Shown here: positions 1-11,700 of the stretch, one piece after another
Position numbering within the stretch: position 1 is the stretch's first letter
How the letters are laid out: each line of letters begins with the position of its first letter
From: Streptosporangium carneum
Lineage (GTDB): Bacteria > Actinomycetota > Actinomycetes > Streptosporangiales > Streptosporangiaceae
Length of the DNA: 64,000 nucleotides
NCBI RefSeq assembly: GCF_027922005.1
Contig: NZ_BSEV01000016.1
Location: forward strand, 1 to 64,000
Direction: 5' to 3'
Notes under the pieces: generated by a model
Told to the model about the DNA's origin: nothing
The model's input: only the letters and a program-made list of their open reading frames with translations
Database searches by the model: none
Made by a program: the position numbers and the translations under genes

Positions 1-1
1 G

Positions 2-3000
2 ATCGGGCGGCCGTTCTGGAACACGCGGGCGTATGTGCTCGATGACGGGTTGCGGCCGGTGCCGGCGGGTGTGGCGGGTGAGTTGTACATCGCCGGGGTG
101 GGGTTGGCGCGGGGGTATCTGCGGCGGCCGGGGTTGAGTGCGGAGCGGTTCGTGGCTGATCCGTTCGGCGGTGCCGGTGAGCGGATGTACCGGACGGGTG
201 ATGTGGCGCGGTGGCGGCCGGATGGGAATCTGGAGTTCGTCGGCCGGGCGGACGATCAGGTGAAGGTGCGGGGCTTCCGCATCGAACTCGGCGAGATCGA
301 AGCCAGGGCGGCGGCCGCCGCGGATGTCGCCCGTTGCGCCGTGGTGGTGCGCGAGGATCAGCCGGGAGACCGGCGGCTGGTGGCCTACGCGGTGGCGGCG
401 GAGGGCGCGTCCGTCGTTCCCGCGGTGCTGCGCGCCCGGCTCGCCGAGGAGCTGCCGGACTACATGGTGCCGTCGGCGGTGGTGGTGCTGGACGAGCTGC
501 CGCTCACGGTCAACGGGAAGGTGGATCGGCGGGCGTTGCCGGCTCCTGAGGCGGCGGTGTCGGGGCGTGCGCCCCGTGATCCGCGGGAGGAGATTCTGTG
601 CGGCCTGTTCGCCGAGGTGCTGGGTGTGGCGGGTGTGGGGATCGACGACGGGTTCTTCGATCTGGGTGGGCATTCGCTGCTGGCGACGCGGCTGGCGGGC
701 CGGGTGCGGTCGGTGCTCGGGGTGGAGATGGCGATCCGGCAGGTGTTCGAGACGCCGACCGTGGCCGGGCTGGCCGCGGCGCTGTCCGGGGGCGGGCAGT
801 CACGGGCGGGTGTGCGGGCGGTGACGCCGCGGCCGGAGCGGGTGCCGTTGTCGTTCGCGCAGCGCCGGTTGTGGTTCCTGCACCGGCTGGAGGGGCCGAG
901 CGCGACCTACAACGTGCCGGTGGCGTTGCGGTTGTCCGGGGTGCTGGATGCAGAGGCGTTGCGGGCGGCGCTGGGTGATGTGGTGGCGCGGCACGAGAGC
1001 CTGCGGACGGTGTTCGCCGAGGACGAGGCAGGGCCCTACCAGCGGGTGCTGCCGGTGGAGGCGGCGCGTCCGGTGCTGGAGACGGCGACCTGTGACGAGG
1101 CGGAGCTCGAGGCCGCACTGGGGCGTGCGGCACGCTACGCCTTCGACCTGTCGGCTGAGATCCCGGTGCGGGCCCGGCTGTTCGAGCTGGGGGCCGAGGA
1201 GCACGTGCTGGTGCTGGTGATGCACCACATCGCCACCGACGGCTGGTCGATGCCGCTGCTGGCCCGCGACCTGTCGGCGGCCTACGCCGCCCGTGCCGAG
1301 GGCGGCGCGCCGGCCTGGTCGCCGCTGCCGGTGCAGTACGCCGACTACACGCTCTGGCAGCAGGAGATGCTGGGCTCGGAGGACGACCCCGGCAGTGTGG
1401 TGGCCGGACAGCTGGCGTACTGGACCCGGGCGCTGGCGGGGCTGCCGGAGGAATTGGCGCTTCCGGTGGATCGGCCGCGGCCCGCGCTGCCGACGGGGCA
1501 CGGCGGCACCGTCGAGTTCGAGGTGCCGGCGGAGCTGCACGCACGGCTGGCACGGCTGGCCCAGGACAACCACGCGACCGTGTTCATGGTGATGCAGGCC
1601 GCGGTGGCGACGCTGCTGTCCCGCCTGGGCGCGGGGACGGACGTTCCGCTGGGCACGCCGATCGCGGGCCGCACCGACGACGCGGTGGAGGACCTGGTCG
1701 GGTTCTTCGTCAACACCCTGGTGCTGCGCACCGACCTGTCGGGCGACCCGAGCTTCCGGGAGCTGCTGGGCCGGGTGCGGGAGAGCGACCTTGCGGCCTA
1801 CGCCCATCAGGACCTGCCGTTCGAACGGCTGGTGGAGGTGGTCAACCCCGAGCGGTCCCTGTCCCGCCACCCCCTCTTCCAGGTCATGCTGTCGTTCAAC
1901 AACATCGTCCGGGAGGACGTGCCGGAGGAGTCCGCGCGGATCCCCGGCCTGACCGTGACCGTCGAGCCGATCGACGCCGAAGGGGCGAGGTTCGACCTGT
2001 CCTTCGCCTTCGGCGAGGCGCGCACCGATCAGGGCGACCCCGCCGGGCTCCAGGGTGAGCTGAAGTTCAGCACCGACCTGTTCCTCCCCGGCACGGCGCG
2101 CGCCTTCACTGTCTGGCTGGTCCGCCTGCTCCAGGCGGTGGTCGCCTCGCCGGACCTGCCCGTCGGAGCCTTCGAGCTCCTGGATCCCGCCGAGCGGCGA
2201 CAGATCCTGGTGGAGTGGAACGACACCGCGCGTGAGCCGCTCCCGACGTCGCCGGCGGAGCTGTTCGAGGCGCAGGCGGCGCGGACCCCCGGCGGCACGG
2301 CGCTGGTGACCGAGAACGGGAGCCTGTCGTACGCGGAGCTGAACGCGCGGGCGAACCGGCTCGCGCGCCACCTCATGGATCGGGGCGCGTGCCCCGAGAG
2401 GTTCGTCGGAGTCGCGCTGCCGCGCTCGACGGAGATGATCGTGGCGCTCCTCGCGGTGGCGAAGACCGGCGCCGGATACCTGCCGATCGACCCGGACTAC
2501 CCGCCGGAGCGGATCGGGTCCATGATCGAGGACGCCGATCCGGTGACGGTGCTCTCCACCGCGGAGCTCCTCCCCTCGCTGCCCACGAGCGGCGTCCCGT
2601 GCGTGGCCGTCGACGCTGAGGAGACCGGCCGAGACCTGGCGGGCCGCCCGGAGACGAACCTGACCGCCCGCGAACGACCGGCCGACCCCAAGCCGGAGCA
2701 CCCCGCGTACGTCATTTACACCTCGGGCTCGACGGGCCGGCCCAAGGGAGTGGTCGTGCCCGCCGCCGCCCTGGTCAACTTCTTGGCCGCGATGCAGGAG
2801 CGGTTCGGCCTGGAGGCGGGAGACCGCCTGCTGGCGGTGACCACGATCGGGTTCGACATCGCGGGACTGGAGATCTTCCTGCCGCTGTCGAACGGGAGCA
2901 CGGTGGTCCTGGCCGGATCCGACACGGTGCGCGACCCGCGGGCGCTGGGCGCGCTCATGGCGCGGACCGGAGCGACGGTCGTGCAGGCGACGCCGACCCT

Positions 3001-6000
3001 GTGGCGTGTCCTGCTGGCCGAGAAACCGGCCGGGCTGGCCGGTGTCCGGGCGCTGGTGGGCGGGGAGGCGCTCCCTCCCGACCTCGCCGGGGAGCTGACC
3101 GCCGCCGTCACGTCGGTGGACAACATGTACGGCCCGACGGAGACGACGATCTGGTCGACGGCCGCGACGATCCGCCGCGACGACGCCGACCACCCGCCGA
3201 TCGGGCGCCCGATCGCCAACACCCGGGTGTACGTCCTGGACAGGGCGTTGAAGCCGGTTCCGCCGGGCGTGTTCGGCGAGTTGTACATCGCCGGCGCGGG
3301 GCTGGCCCGCGGTTACTCCAAGCAGCCCGCGTTGACGGCCCAGCGGTTCGTCGCCGGGCCGTACGGCCGGCCGGGCGAGCGCATGTACCGCACCGGCGAC
3401 GTGGTGCGCTGGACGGCCGCCGGTGAGCTGGAGTATCTCGCCAGGGCCGACAACCAGGTGAAGCTGCGGGGCTTCCGCATCGAGCTGGGCGAGATCGAGG
3501 GGGCGCTGGCACGCCACCCCGGCGTCGCGCAGGCCGCGGTGGTGGTCCGCGAGGACCGGCACGGCGACCGGCGTCTGGTCGCCTACGTGGTGCCGACGCA
3601 GGAGGAGGCGGTGCGGCCGGCGGAGCTGCGGCAACTGGTCGCCGCCTCACTGCCCGACTACATGGTGCCGTCGCTGTTCGTGCCGTTGGAGGCGCTGCCG
3701 CTGACGCCCAACGGCAAGCTCGACCGCGGAGCCCTGCCCGAGCCTCGCCACGACGCGGTCGTCAGCGGCCGGCCGCCGCGCAGTCCCCAGGAGGAGATCC
3801 TGTGCGGCCTGTTCGCCGAGGTGCTCGGCCTGGACGCGGGCGGGGCCGACGACGGCCAGGCCAAGGGGAACCCCGTCGGCATCGACGACGGCTTCTTCGA
3901 CCTGGGCGGCCACTCCCTGCTGGCGACCCGGCTGGTGAGCCGCATCAGGTCGGTGCTGGCCGTCGAGCTGTCGATCCGCCAGCTGTTCGAGACCCCCACC
4001 GTGGCCGGCCTGGCGGCGGTGCTGGGCGAGGCCGTCGGCGCGCGGTCGGGCGTGACGCCGGTGACGCCGCGGCCGGAGCGGGTGCCGCTGTCGTTCGCGC
4101 AGCGGCGGCTGTGGTTCCTGAACCACCTGGAGGGGGCGGGCTCCGCCTACAACATGCCGATGGCGCTGCGCCTGTCCGGCCACCTGGAGGAGGCCGCGCT
4201 CCGGTCGGCGTTGCGGGACGTCGTCTCGCGGCACGAGATGCTGCGCACGGTGTTCACCGAGGACGCCGCGGGACCGCGCCAGGTGGTCCTGGACGCGCGG
4301 CTGGCCGCCCCCTCGCTCGACGTCGAGGACGTCACCGAGCGGGAACTGGACGACAGACTGGCCGAGGCCGTCGGACGGGCGTTCGACCTTTCGGCGGAGT
4401 CGCCGTTGCGCGCCCGGCTGTTCCGCCTGGACGCCGAGGAGCACGTGCTGCTGGTGGTGGTGCACCACATCGCCTGCGACGGCTGGTCGATGCCGCTGCT
4501 GGCCCGCGACCTGTCGGTGGCCTATGCGGCCAGGGCGGCGGGCGAGGCGCCGGCCTGGCTGCCGCTGCCGGTGCAGTACGCCGACTACACGCTGTGGCAG
4601 CGGGAGGTGCTGGGTTCGGAGGACGACCCCGGCAGTGTGCTGGCCGGGCAGCTGGCGTACTGGCGGCAGGCGCTGGACGGGTTGCCCGAACAGCTGGAAC
4701 TGCCCGCCGACCGGCCGCGGCCCGCGGTGGCCTCCCAGCAGGGAGCGCGGTTCGTCTTCGAGGTGCCGGCGGAGCTGCACGGGCGGCTGGCACGGCTGGC
4801 CCAGGACAACCACGCGACCGTGTTCATGGTGATGCAGGCCGCGGTGGCGACGCTGCTGTCCCGCTTGGGCGCGGGGAGTGACATCCCGCTGGGCACGCCG
4901 ATCGCGGGCCGTACCGACGACGCGGTGGAGGACCTGGTCGGGTTCTTCGTCAACACGCTGGTGCTGCGCACCGACCTGTCGGGCGATCCGAGCTTCCGGG
5001 AGCTGCTGGGCCGGGTGCGGGAGAGCGATCTTGCGGCCTACGCCCATCAGGACCTGCCGTTCGAGCGGCTGGTGGAGGTGCTCAACCCCGAGCGGTCCCT
5101 GTCCCGCCACCCCCTGTTCCAGGTCATGCTGGCCTTCAACAGCACCGAGCCGGAGACCCCGGAGACGGCTGCGGCAGGCCTGCGCGACCTGACCGTCACG
5201 GGTCACTCCCTGGGCTACGACACGACCAAGTTCGACCTCACGTTCGCGTTCGTGGAGGACCACGGCGCCGGAGGCCTGACCGGGGCCCTGGACTACAGCG
5301 TCGACCTGTTCGACCGGATCAGCGTCGAGACCCTGGCGGCCCGCCTGATCCGGGTGCTGGAGGCGGTCGCGGACGACCCGGAACGGCGGGTGGCGGAGAT
5401 CGACATCCTGGAGGCCGGGGAACGGCGGCGGCTGCTGAGGGAGTGGAACGACAGCGCCCGCCGGGTGCCGGACCTCACGGCGGCGGAGCTGTTCGAGCGG
5501 AACGCCGCCCGCAGGCCCGACGCGACCGCGGTCGTCGTCGACGGCAGGAGCATGTCCTACGCCGAGCTGAACACCCGTGCCAACCGGCTCGCCCGCCATC
5601 TCACAGGGCTGGGCGTCGGCGCCGAGAGCTTCACGGCGATCGCCCTGCCGCGCTCGGAGGAGTGGGTCGTGGCCCTGCTCGCGGTGCTCAAGGCAGGGGC
5701 GGCGTTCGTGCCGGTCGACCCCGACTACCCGGTCGAGCGCATCGAGTTCATGCTGGCCGACAGCGACCCGGCGTTGCTGATCACCACTGAGAAGCTCGCC
5801 GAGCGCCTGCCGCGCCCCGACCTGCCCCGGCTGTCGCTGGACGCGCCGGAGACGGCCGCCGCGGTGGCGGCCCTTCCCGACGGCGACATGGGGGACGGCG
5901 AGCGCCTGCGCCCGCGTCTCCCGCTGCACCCGGCCTACGTGGTCTACACCTCCGGCTCGACCGGAAGGCCCAAGGGCGTGGTGATCCCCCACCCGGGCCT

Positions 6001-8722
6001 CATGGACTGGGCGCAGGCGCAGATCGAACGCCTGGGTGTGGGGCCCGACAGCCGCATGCTGCAGCTCGTGTCGACCAGCTTCGACGCCTCGCTCGGCGAC
6101 CTGTTCGGGGCGCTGCTGTGCGGGGCGGCGACCGTGCTCGCGCCGAACGAGCGGCCCCTGGGGCAGGAGCTGATCGATTTCGTGGTGGAGGCGGGCGTGA
6201 CGCACGTCGCGGTTCCGCCGGCCGTGGTGGCCGACATGCCGGACAACGGCCTGCCGCCGGGGGTCACGCTCACCATGGCGGGAGACGTGTGCCCGCCGCA
6301 GCTCGCCGCACGGTGGGCCGTCGGCCGCCGCCTGGTCAACGGGTACGGTCCCACCGAGGCGACGGTCGGCGCGACGATGTGGGAGTGCGAGCCCGGCGTG
6401 GTCAGGACCACGGTCCCGATCGGACGGCCGCTGCCCAACAAACAGCTGTACGTCCTGGACGACCACCTTCAGCCGGTTCCGGCCGGTGTGAGCGGTGAGC
6501 TGTACATAGCGGGAGGACTCGCACGCGGATACCTCAACCGCTTCTCCCTGACCGCGGAGAGGTTCGTCGCCGACCCGTACGGCGAACCGGGCTCCCGGAT
6601 GTACCGGACGGGCGACGTCGTCCGATGGAACGGCGACGGCGCCCTGGAGTTCGCCGGACGCGTCGACGACCAGGTGAAGCTGCGCGGCTTCCGGATCGAA
6701 CCCGGTGAGATCGACGCGGCGCTGACCGCTCACCCCGAGGTCGACCAGGCCGTCACCGTCGTGCGCGAGGACCGGCCCGGTGAGCGGCGTCTGGTCGCCT
6801 ACGTGGTCCCCGTGCCGGGCGGCCGGACGCCGGAGCCGACGGCGCTCCGTGAACATCTGGCCGGGCGGCTGCCCGGGTACATGGTGCCGTCGGTGTTCGA
6901 GGCGCTCGACTCCCTGCCGGTCACCGTGAACGGGAAGGTCGACCGGCGGGCGCTGCCCGTCCCCGACTACGAGGCCATGCTCGGCGCGCGCGCCCCTCGC
7001 AACGAGCGCGAGGAACTGCTGTGCCGCCTGTTCGCCGAGGTCCTCAGGGTGAGCCGGGTCGGCGTCGACGACGGCTTCTTCGACCTGGGAGGTGACAGCA
7101 TCATGTCCATCCAGCTCGTCAGCCGGGCCCGCAGGGAAGGCCTCGTGCTGAGGGCGCGGGACGTCTTCGAGCACCGGACGGTGGCGGCGCTGGCCGAGGT
7201 GGCCGTCGCCGTGGAGGCGCCCGAGGAGGATCCGGACGCCGGGATCGGGCCGATGCCGGCCACCCCGATCGTGCGCCGGTTCGCCGAGCAGAGCGGCCCG
7301 GTGGACGCGTTCGCCCAGGCAAGGGTGGTCCAGGTGCCCGTCGACCTCGGGCAGGACCGGTTGGTCGCCGCCGTGCAGGCGCTGCTCGACCACCATGACG
7401 CGCTGCGCACACGGTTGTCGGTCGTCGAAGGGACATGGCATCTGGAGATCATGGAGCGGGGCTCGGTGGCCGCGACCTCCTGCGTGACCCGGGTCGACGT
7501 GGCCGGTTTGACCGACGAGGCCCTCGGCGAGGTGATGGCCGAGCGGGCGAGGCGGACGCGGGAGGCCCTCGACCCGGCGAGGGGAGAGCTGGTCAAGGTC
7601 GTGTGGTTCGACCGGGGACCGGCGTCGGCGGGCCTGTTGCTGCTGGTCGTCCACCACCTGGTGGTGGACGGCGTGTCCTGGCGGATCCTGCTGCCGGACC
7701 TGGCCGAGGCGTGGCGGGCGCTGGCCCGGGGCCTCGAGCCCGGACTCCAGCCGGTCGGCACCTCCCTGCGGCGCTGGGCCGAGCTGCTGGTGGAGCAGTC
7801 GGACTCGGCCGCGCGCATCGCCGAGCTGCCCCGGTGGACCGGGATGTTCCAGCGGGAGGACACGCCCCTGGGCGACCGCCCGCTGGATCCGGTCCGTGAC
7901 ACCCACGCCACCGCGGGGCGTCTGTCGATGACGTTGCCGCCGCGGGTGACCGAGGCCGTGCTCACCACCGTGCCGTCGGTGTTCCACGCCGAGGTCAACG
8001 ACGTGCTGCTGGCGGCGCTGGCGATGGCGGTGTCCGAGTGGTGCGAGGGAGAGCGGCAGGAGATCACGGTCGATCTGGAGGGGCACGGCCGGGAGGAGGA
8101 GGCCGTCGGCGGCGCGGATCTCTCACGCACCGTCGGCTGGTTCACCAGCATGTATCCGGTTCGTCTGGAACCCGGTGAGTTCGACAGGAAGGACGCCTTC
8201 ACCGGCGGTCCGGCCGCGGGCGAGATCGTCAAACGCGTCAAGGAACAGCTGCGGGCGACGCCGGACAGCGGGATGGGCTACGGCATGCTGCGCTACCTCA
8301 ACCCCCGGACGGCGCCCATCCTCGCCGAACTCGGACAGGCCCAGATCGGGTTCAACTACCTGGGCCGCTTCGTCGTCGAATCCGTGACCGACGCGAAGGA
8401 CTGGGAGGAGGTCGCCGAGGCCTCGAGCGTGGTCCGCGGTCACGATCCCCGCATGCCCCTGACCCACCCCGTGGTGGTCAACGCCTCCACCCATGACGGC
8501 GCGCACGGCTCGGAGCTGGTGGCGAGCTGGACATGGGCGGGCCTGCTGCTCACCGAGGACCGCGTCCGCGACCTGGCCGAGACGTGGTTCCGCGCGCTGG
8601 AGGCTCTCGTCGACCACGTGGAACGTCCGGACGCCGGGGGTCACACCCCCTCCGACGTGGCGCTCGCCGAGCTCAGTCAGAGCGAGATCGATCTTCTTGA
8701 GGCCGAGTGGAGGACGCAGTGA
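2..8722 (+). CDS. Nonribosomal peptide synthetase, 5'-truncated: (A)-T-C-A-T-C-A-T-E
   Basis: The reading frame is open from base 2, so the gene begins left of the window; residue numbers count from there (2906 aa visible). Domains: C-terminal part of an adenylation domain (1-190), carrier T1 (GGHS near 224), condensation C2 (HHIATDG near 407), A2 (about 735-1255), T2 (near 1304), C3 (HHIACDG near 1488), A3 (about 1815-2320), T3 with GGDS (near 2364), and a C-terminal epimerase (HHLVVDG near 2550). My hand-read pocket code for A2 is DILQVGMIWK, close to known glycine codes. A3 reads DAGATAGVGK, which I cannot assign; its many small residues suggest room for a large side chain. The GGDS carrier before the epimerase is usual, so the A3 residue should be released in D form. 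It hands over to the next NRPS, with which it overlaps by 4 bp. Confidence 0.97.
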   Translation: MGRPFWNTRAYVLDDGLRPVPAGVAGELYIAGVGLARGYLRRPGLSAERFVADPFGGAGERMYRTGDVARWRPDGNLEFVGRADDQVKVRGFRIELGEIEARAAAAADVARCAVVVREDQPGDRRLVAYAVAAEGASVVPAVLRARLAEELPDYMVPSAVVVLDELPLTVNGKVDRRALPAPEAAVSGRAPRDPREEILCGLFAEVLGVAGVGIDDGFFDLGGHSLLATRLAGRVRSVLGVEMAIRQVFETPTVAGLAAALSGGGQSRAGVRAVTPRPERVPLSFAQRRLWFLHRLEGPSATYNVPVALRLSGVLDAEALRAALGDVVARHESLRTVFAEDEAGPYQRVLPVEAARPVLETATCDEAELEAALGRAARYAFDLSAEIPVRARLFELGAEEHVLVLVMHHIATDGWSMPLLARDLSAAYAARAEGGAPAWSPLPVQYADYTLWQQEMLGSEDDPGSVVAGQLAYWTRALAGLPEELALPVDRPRPALPTGHGGTVEFEVPAELHARLARLAQDNHATVFMVMQAAVATLLSRLGAGTDVPLGTPIAGRTDDAVEDLVGFFVNTLVLRTDLSGDPSFRELLGRVRESDLAAYAHQDLPFERLVEVVNPERSLSRHPLFQVMLSFNNIVREDVPEESARIPGLTVTVEPIDAEGARFDLSFAFGEARTDQGDPAGLQGELKFSTDLFLPGTARAFTVWLVRLLQAVVASPDLPVGAFELLDPAERRQILVEWNDTAREPLPTSPAELFEAQAARTPGGTALVTENGSLSYAELNARANRLARHLMDRGACPERFVGVALPRSTEMIVALLAVAKTGAGYLPIDPDYPPERIGSMIEDADPVTVLSTAELLPSLPTSGVPCVAVDAEETGRDLAGRPETNLTARERPADPKPEHPAYVIYTSGSTGRPKGVVVPAAALVNFLAAMQERFGLEAGDRLLAVTTIGFDIAGLEIFLPLSNGSTVVLAGSDTVRDPRALGALMARTGATVVQATPTLWRVLLAEKPAGLAGVRALVGGEALPPDLAGELTAAVTSVDNMYGPTETTIWSTAATIRRDDADHPPIGRPIANTRVYVLDRALKPVPPGVFGELYIAGAGLARGYSKQPALTAQRFVAGPYGRPGERMYRTGDVVRWTAAGELEYLARADNQVKLRGFRIELGEIEGALARHPGVAQAAVVVREDRHGDRRLVAYVVPTQEEAVRPAELRQLVAASLPDYMVPSLFVPLEALPLTPNGKLDRGALPEPRHDAVVSGRPPRSPQEEILCGLFAEVLGLDAGGADDGQAKGNPVGIDDGFFDLGGHSLLATRLVSRIRSVLAVELSIRQLFETPTVAGLAAVLGEAVGARSGVTPVTPRPERVPLSFAQRRLWFLNHLEGAGSAYNMPMALRLSGHLEEAALRSALRDVVSRHEMLRTVFTEDAAGPRQVVLDARLAAPSLDVEDVTERELDDRLAEAVGRAFDLSAESPLRARLFRLDAEEHVLLVVVHHIACDGWSMPLLARDLSVAYAARAAGEAPAWLPLPVQYADYTLWQREVLGSEDDPGSVLAGQLAYWRQALDGLPEQLELPADRPRPAVASQQGARFVFEVPAELHGRLARLAQDNHATVFMVMQAAVATLLSRLGAGSDIPLGTPIAGRTDDAVEDLVGFFVNTLVLRTDLSGDPSFRELLGRVRESDLAAYAHQDLPFERLVEVLNPERSLSRHPLFQVMLAFNSTEPETPETAAAGLRDLTVTGHSLGYDTTKFDLTFAFVEDHGAGGLTGALDYSVDLFDRISVETLAARLIRVLEAVADDPERRVAEIDILEAGERRRLLREWNDSARRVPDLTAAELFERNAARRPDATAVVVDGRSMSYAELNTRANRLARHLTGLGVGAESFTAIALPRSEEWVVALLAVLKAGAAFVPVDPDYPVERIEFMLADSDPALLITTEKLAERLPRPDLPRLSLDAPETAAAVAALPDGDMGDGERLRPRLPLHPAYVVYTSGSTGRPKGVVIPHPGLMDWAQAQIERLGVGPDSRMLQLVSTSFDASLGDLFGALLCGAATVLAPNERPLGQELIDFVVEAGVTHVAVPPAVVADMPDNGLPPGVTLTMAGDVCPPQLAARWAVGRRLVNGYGPTEATVGATMWECEPGVVRTTVPIGRPLPNKQLYVLDDHLQPVPAGVSGELYIAGGLARGYLNRFSLTAERFVADPYGEPGSRMYRTGDVVRWNGDGALEFAGRVDDQVKLRGFRIEPGEIDAALTAHPEVDQAVTVVREDRPGERRLVAYVVPVPGGRTPEPTALREHLAGRLPGYMVPSVFEALDSLPVTVNGKVDRRALPVPDYEAMLGARAPRNEREELLCRLFAEVLRVSRVGVDDGFFDLGGDSIMSIQLVSRARREGLVLRARDVFEHRTVAALAEVAVAVEAPEEDPDAGIGPMPATPIVRRFAEQSGPVDAFAQARVVQVPVDLGQDRLVAAVQALLDHHDALRTRLSVVEGTWHLEIMERGSVAATSCVTRVDVAGLTDEALGEVMAERARRTREALDPARGELVKVVWFDRGPASAGLLLLVVHHLVVDGVSWRILLPDLAEAWRALARGLEPGLQPVGTSLRRWAELLVEQSDSAARIAELPRWTGMFQREDTPLGDRPLDPVRDTHATAGRLSMTLPPRVTEAVLTTVPSVFHAEVNDVLLAALAMAVSEWCEGERQEITVDLEGHGREEEAVGGADLSRTVGWFTSMYPVRLEPGEFDRKDAFTGGPAAGEIVKRVKEQLRATPDSGMGYGMLRYLNPRTAPILAELGQAQIGFNYLGRFVVESVTDAKDWEEVAEASSVVRGHDPRMPLTHPVVVNASTHDGAHGSELVASWTWAGLLLTEDRVRDLAETWFRALEALVDHVERPDAGGHTPSDVALAELSQSEIDLLEAEWRTQ

Positions 8723-11700
8723 GCCGTTCCGGACTGCAGGACATCCTTCCCCTGACCCCGCTGCAGGAGGGGCTGCTCTTCCACGGTCTGTTCGACGAGG
8801 AGGCCCCCGACGTCTACGGCGTGCAGCTCGTCGTCGACCTGGAGGGGCCGCTCGACCCCGCCCGGCTGCGGGCGGCGGCCCAGGCGCTGCTGACACGGCA
8901 CGCCAACCTGCGTGCCGGGTTCCGGCACAGGGGCCTGAGCCGGGCGGTGCAGGTCATCCCGCGGGAGGTGAAGCTCCCCTGGCACGAGGCGGACCTGTCC
9001 GGCCTCTCCGAGGCTCGGCGGCACGCGGAGGCCGAGCGGATCGTGGCCGAGGACCGCACGCTCCGCTTCGATCTGGCGGCACCGCCCCTGATGCGGTTCA
9101 CCCTGATCAGAATGGGGTCGTCGGAGTTCCGCTTCGTCCTGTCCAACCACCACATCCTGCTCGACGGCTGGTCCGTTCCGCTGATGCTGCGGGACCTGAT
9201 GGAGCTGTACCTCCGTGAAGGCGACGGGCGTGGGCTGCCGCGGGTCCGGCCGTACCGGGACTACCTGGCCTGGCTCGCGGCCCAGGACCGCCAGGCCGCC
9301 CTCGCCGCGTGGCGGGAGGCTCTCGAGGGGGTCGCCGAACCGACGTCGGTCATGCCGGGACGGCTGCCCGCGCCGTGTGTCCCCGAACGCGTCCACATCG
9401 ACCTGGACACGTCCTCGACCGGGGAGCTGACCGCGTGGGCGCGGGCACGCGGGCTGACCATGAACACCGTCGTGCAGGCGGCGTGGGCCGTCGTGCTCAG
9501 GCAGCTGACAGGCCGTGACGACGTGGTCTTCGGGACGGTGGTCTCCGGCCGTCCCGCGGAGATCGACGGCGTCGAGACCATGGTCGGCCTGTTCGTCAAC
9601 ACGCTGCCGGTGCGGATCCGGCTGCGCCCGGACGAGTCGCTCGCGGCGTTGCTGGAGCGTGTGCAGGAAGAGCAGGCGAGGCTGCTCGACCATCAGTATC
9701 TCGGGCTGACGGAGATCCAGCGGGAGGCGGTCCCGCACCTGGACGGCCCGCTGTTCGACACCATGGCGGTTTTCGAGAACTATCCGGCGGCTCCGAGCGG
9801 CACCGGCGGTCCGGCCGGCGCCGACGACGGGATCAGGGTCGTCTCGATGCGCACCCGGGACGCCACGCACTACCCGCTGACCCTGGTCGCGGCCCCCGGG
9901 AGCCGGCTGCGGCTGCGCCTGGACCACCGCCCGGACCTGTTCGGCGAGGAGGAGGCGCGACGGCTGCTCGGCAGGATGCGGTCGCTGCTGTCCACGCTGA
10001 CGGCCGATCCCGGCGCGGTGGTGGGCCGCCTCGACCTCCTCGACGCGGACGAGCGCCGGAAGGTGGTCGAGGAGTGGAACGACACCGGACGGCAGGGGCC
10101 GGGCCGTACGCTGCCCGAGCTCTTCGAGGACGCAGCCGGACGGGATCCGGCGGCGGTCGCGCTGGTGGACGGCGAGAGCGTGTTCACCTACGGAGAGCTG
10201 GACGCCGAGGCCGACCGGCTGGCTCGCCTGCTGCGGGCCGAGGGGCTGGGCCCGGAACGACTGGCGGCGCTGGTGCTGCCGCGATCGGCCGGCCTGGTGA
10301 TCGCGGCGCTGGCCGTGGTCAAGGCGGGCGCGGCCTTCCTGCCGGTGGACCCGTCCTATCCGCCTGAGCGGATCGCGTACATGCTCGACGACGCGGCGCC
10401 GTCGGTGGTGATCGACGAGGCGTTTCTGGCCGGGGCGGACCGGGCGCGACACGAGCGGCCCGCCGCGGACGCGGAGCGGTCCAGGCCTGAGCTGAGGCAT
10501 CCGGCGTATGTGATCTACACCTCGGGGTCGACCGGACGGCCCAAGGGGGTGGTGGTGACGCACGAGGGCATAGCGGGGTTCGCCGAGGCGCAGCGGGAAC
10601 GGCTGCGGGTGGACGCGCGCAGCCGGGTGCTGCAGTTCGCCTCACCGAGCTTCGACGCCTCCGTGATGGAGATGCTGATGGCCTTCGCGGCGGGAGCGAC
10701 CCTCGTGATCACACCCGAGGGGGTGTATGGCGGAGCCGCGCTGGCCGACGTACTGGAGAACGAGCGGATCACGCATGCGCTGATCCCCCCGGCGGCGCTG
10801 GCGGGAGTGCCCCAGACGCCGCTGGCGGGGCTGCGGACCCTGGCGGTGGGAGGTGAGGCCTGCGGTCCCGAACTGGTCGACCGGTGGGCCGGCGGCCGGA
10901 TGATGGTCAACGCCTACGGCCCGACCGAGGCGACGATCGCCGTGACGATGAGCGATCCCCTGGTCGCGGGGGAGGGCGTCCCGATCGGCTCCGTGCTGAG
11001 GGGGACACGGGCGTACGTGCTGGACGGATGGCTGCGGCCGGTGCCGGCGGGCGTCGCGGGGGAGCTCTACGTGGCCGGCCGCCAGCTGGCCCGCGGTTAC
11101 CTGCGGCGGCCGGGGTTGAGTGCGGAGCGGTTCGTGGCCGATCCGTTCGGCGGTGCCGGTGAGCGGATGTACCGCACGGGTGATGTGGCGCGGTGGCGGC
11201 CGGACGGGAATCTGGAGTTCGTCGGCCGGGCGGACGATCAGGTGAAGGTGCGGGGCTTCCGCATCGAACTCGGCGAGGTCACGGCGGCCGTCGGCCGGTG
11301 CCCGGAGGTCAGGGCGGCGGCCGTGGTGGTGCGCGAGGATCGGCCGGGGGACCGGCGGCTGGTGGCCTACGTGGTGGGCGCGGTGACACCGGAAGAGGTC
11401 CGGGAGGCCGCCCGGAAAGCGGTCCCGGAGTACATGGTGCCGTCGGCGGTGGTGGTGCTGGACGAGCTGCCGCTGACGGCCAGCGGGAAGGTGGATCGGC
11501 GGGCGTTGCCGGCTCCTGAGGCGGCGGTGTCGGGGCGTGCGCCCCGTGACCCGCGGGAGGAGATCCTGTGCGGCCTGTTCGCCGAGGTGCTCGGCGTGCC
11601 GAGCGTGGGCGTCGACGACGGGTTCTTCGACCTGGGCGGGCATTCGCTGCTGGCGACGCGGCTGGCGGGCCGGGTGCGGTCGGTGCTCGGGGTGGAGACG

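Noticed and set aside
3647-8086. Very long minus-strand open frame opposite the NRPS genes
   Set aside because: It is the complement of high-GC NRPS coding sequence, has His/Arg/Gln-rich low-complexity translation and no ribosome site or family motif.
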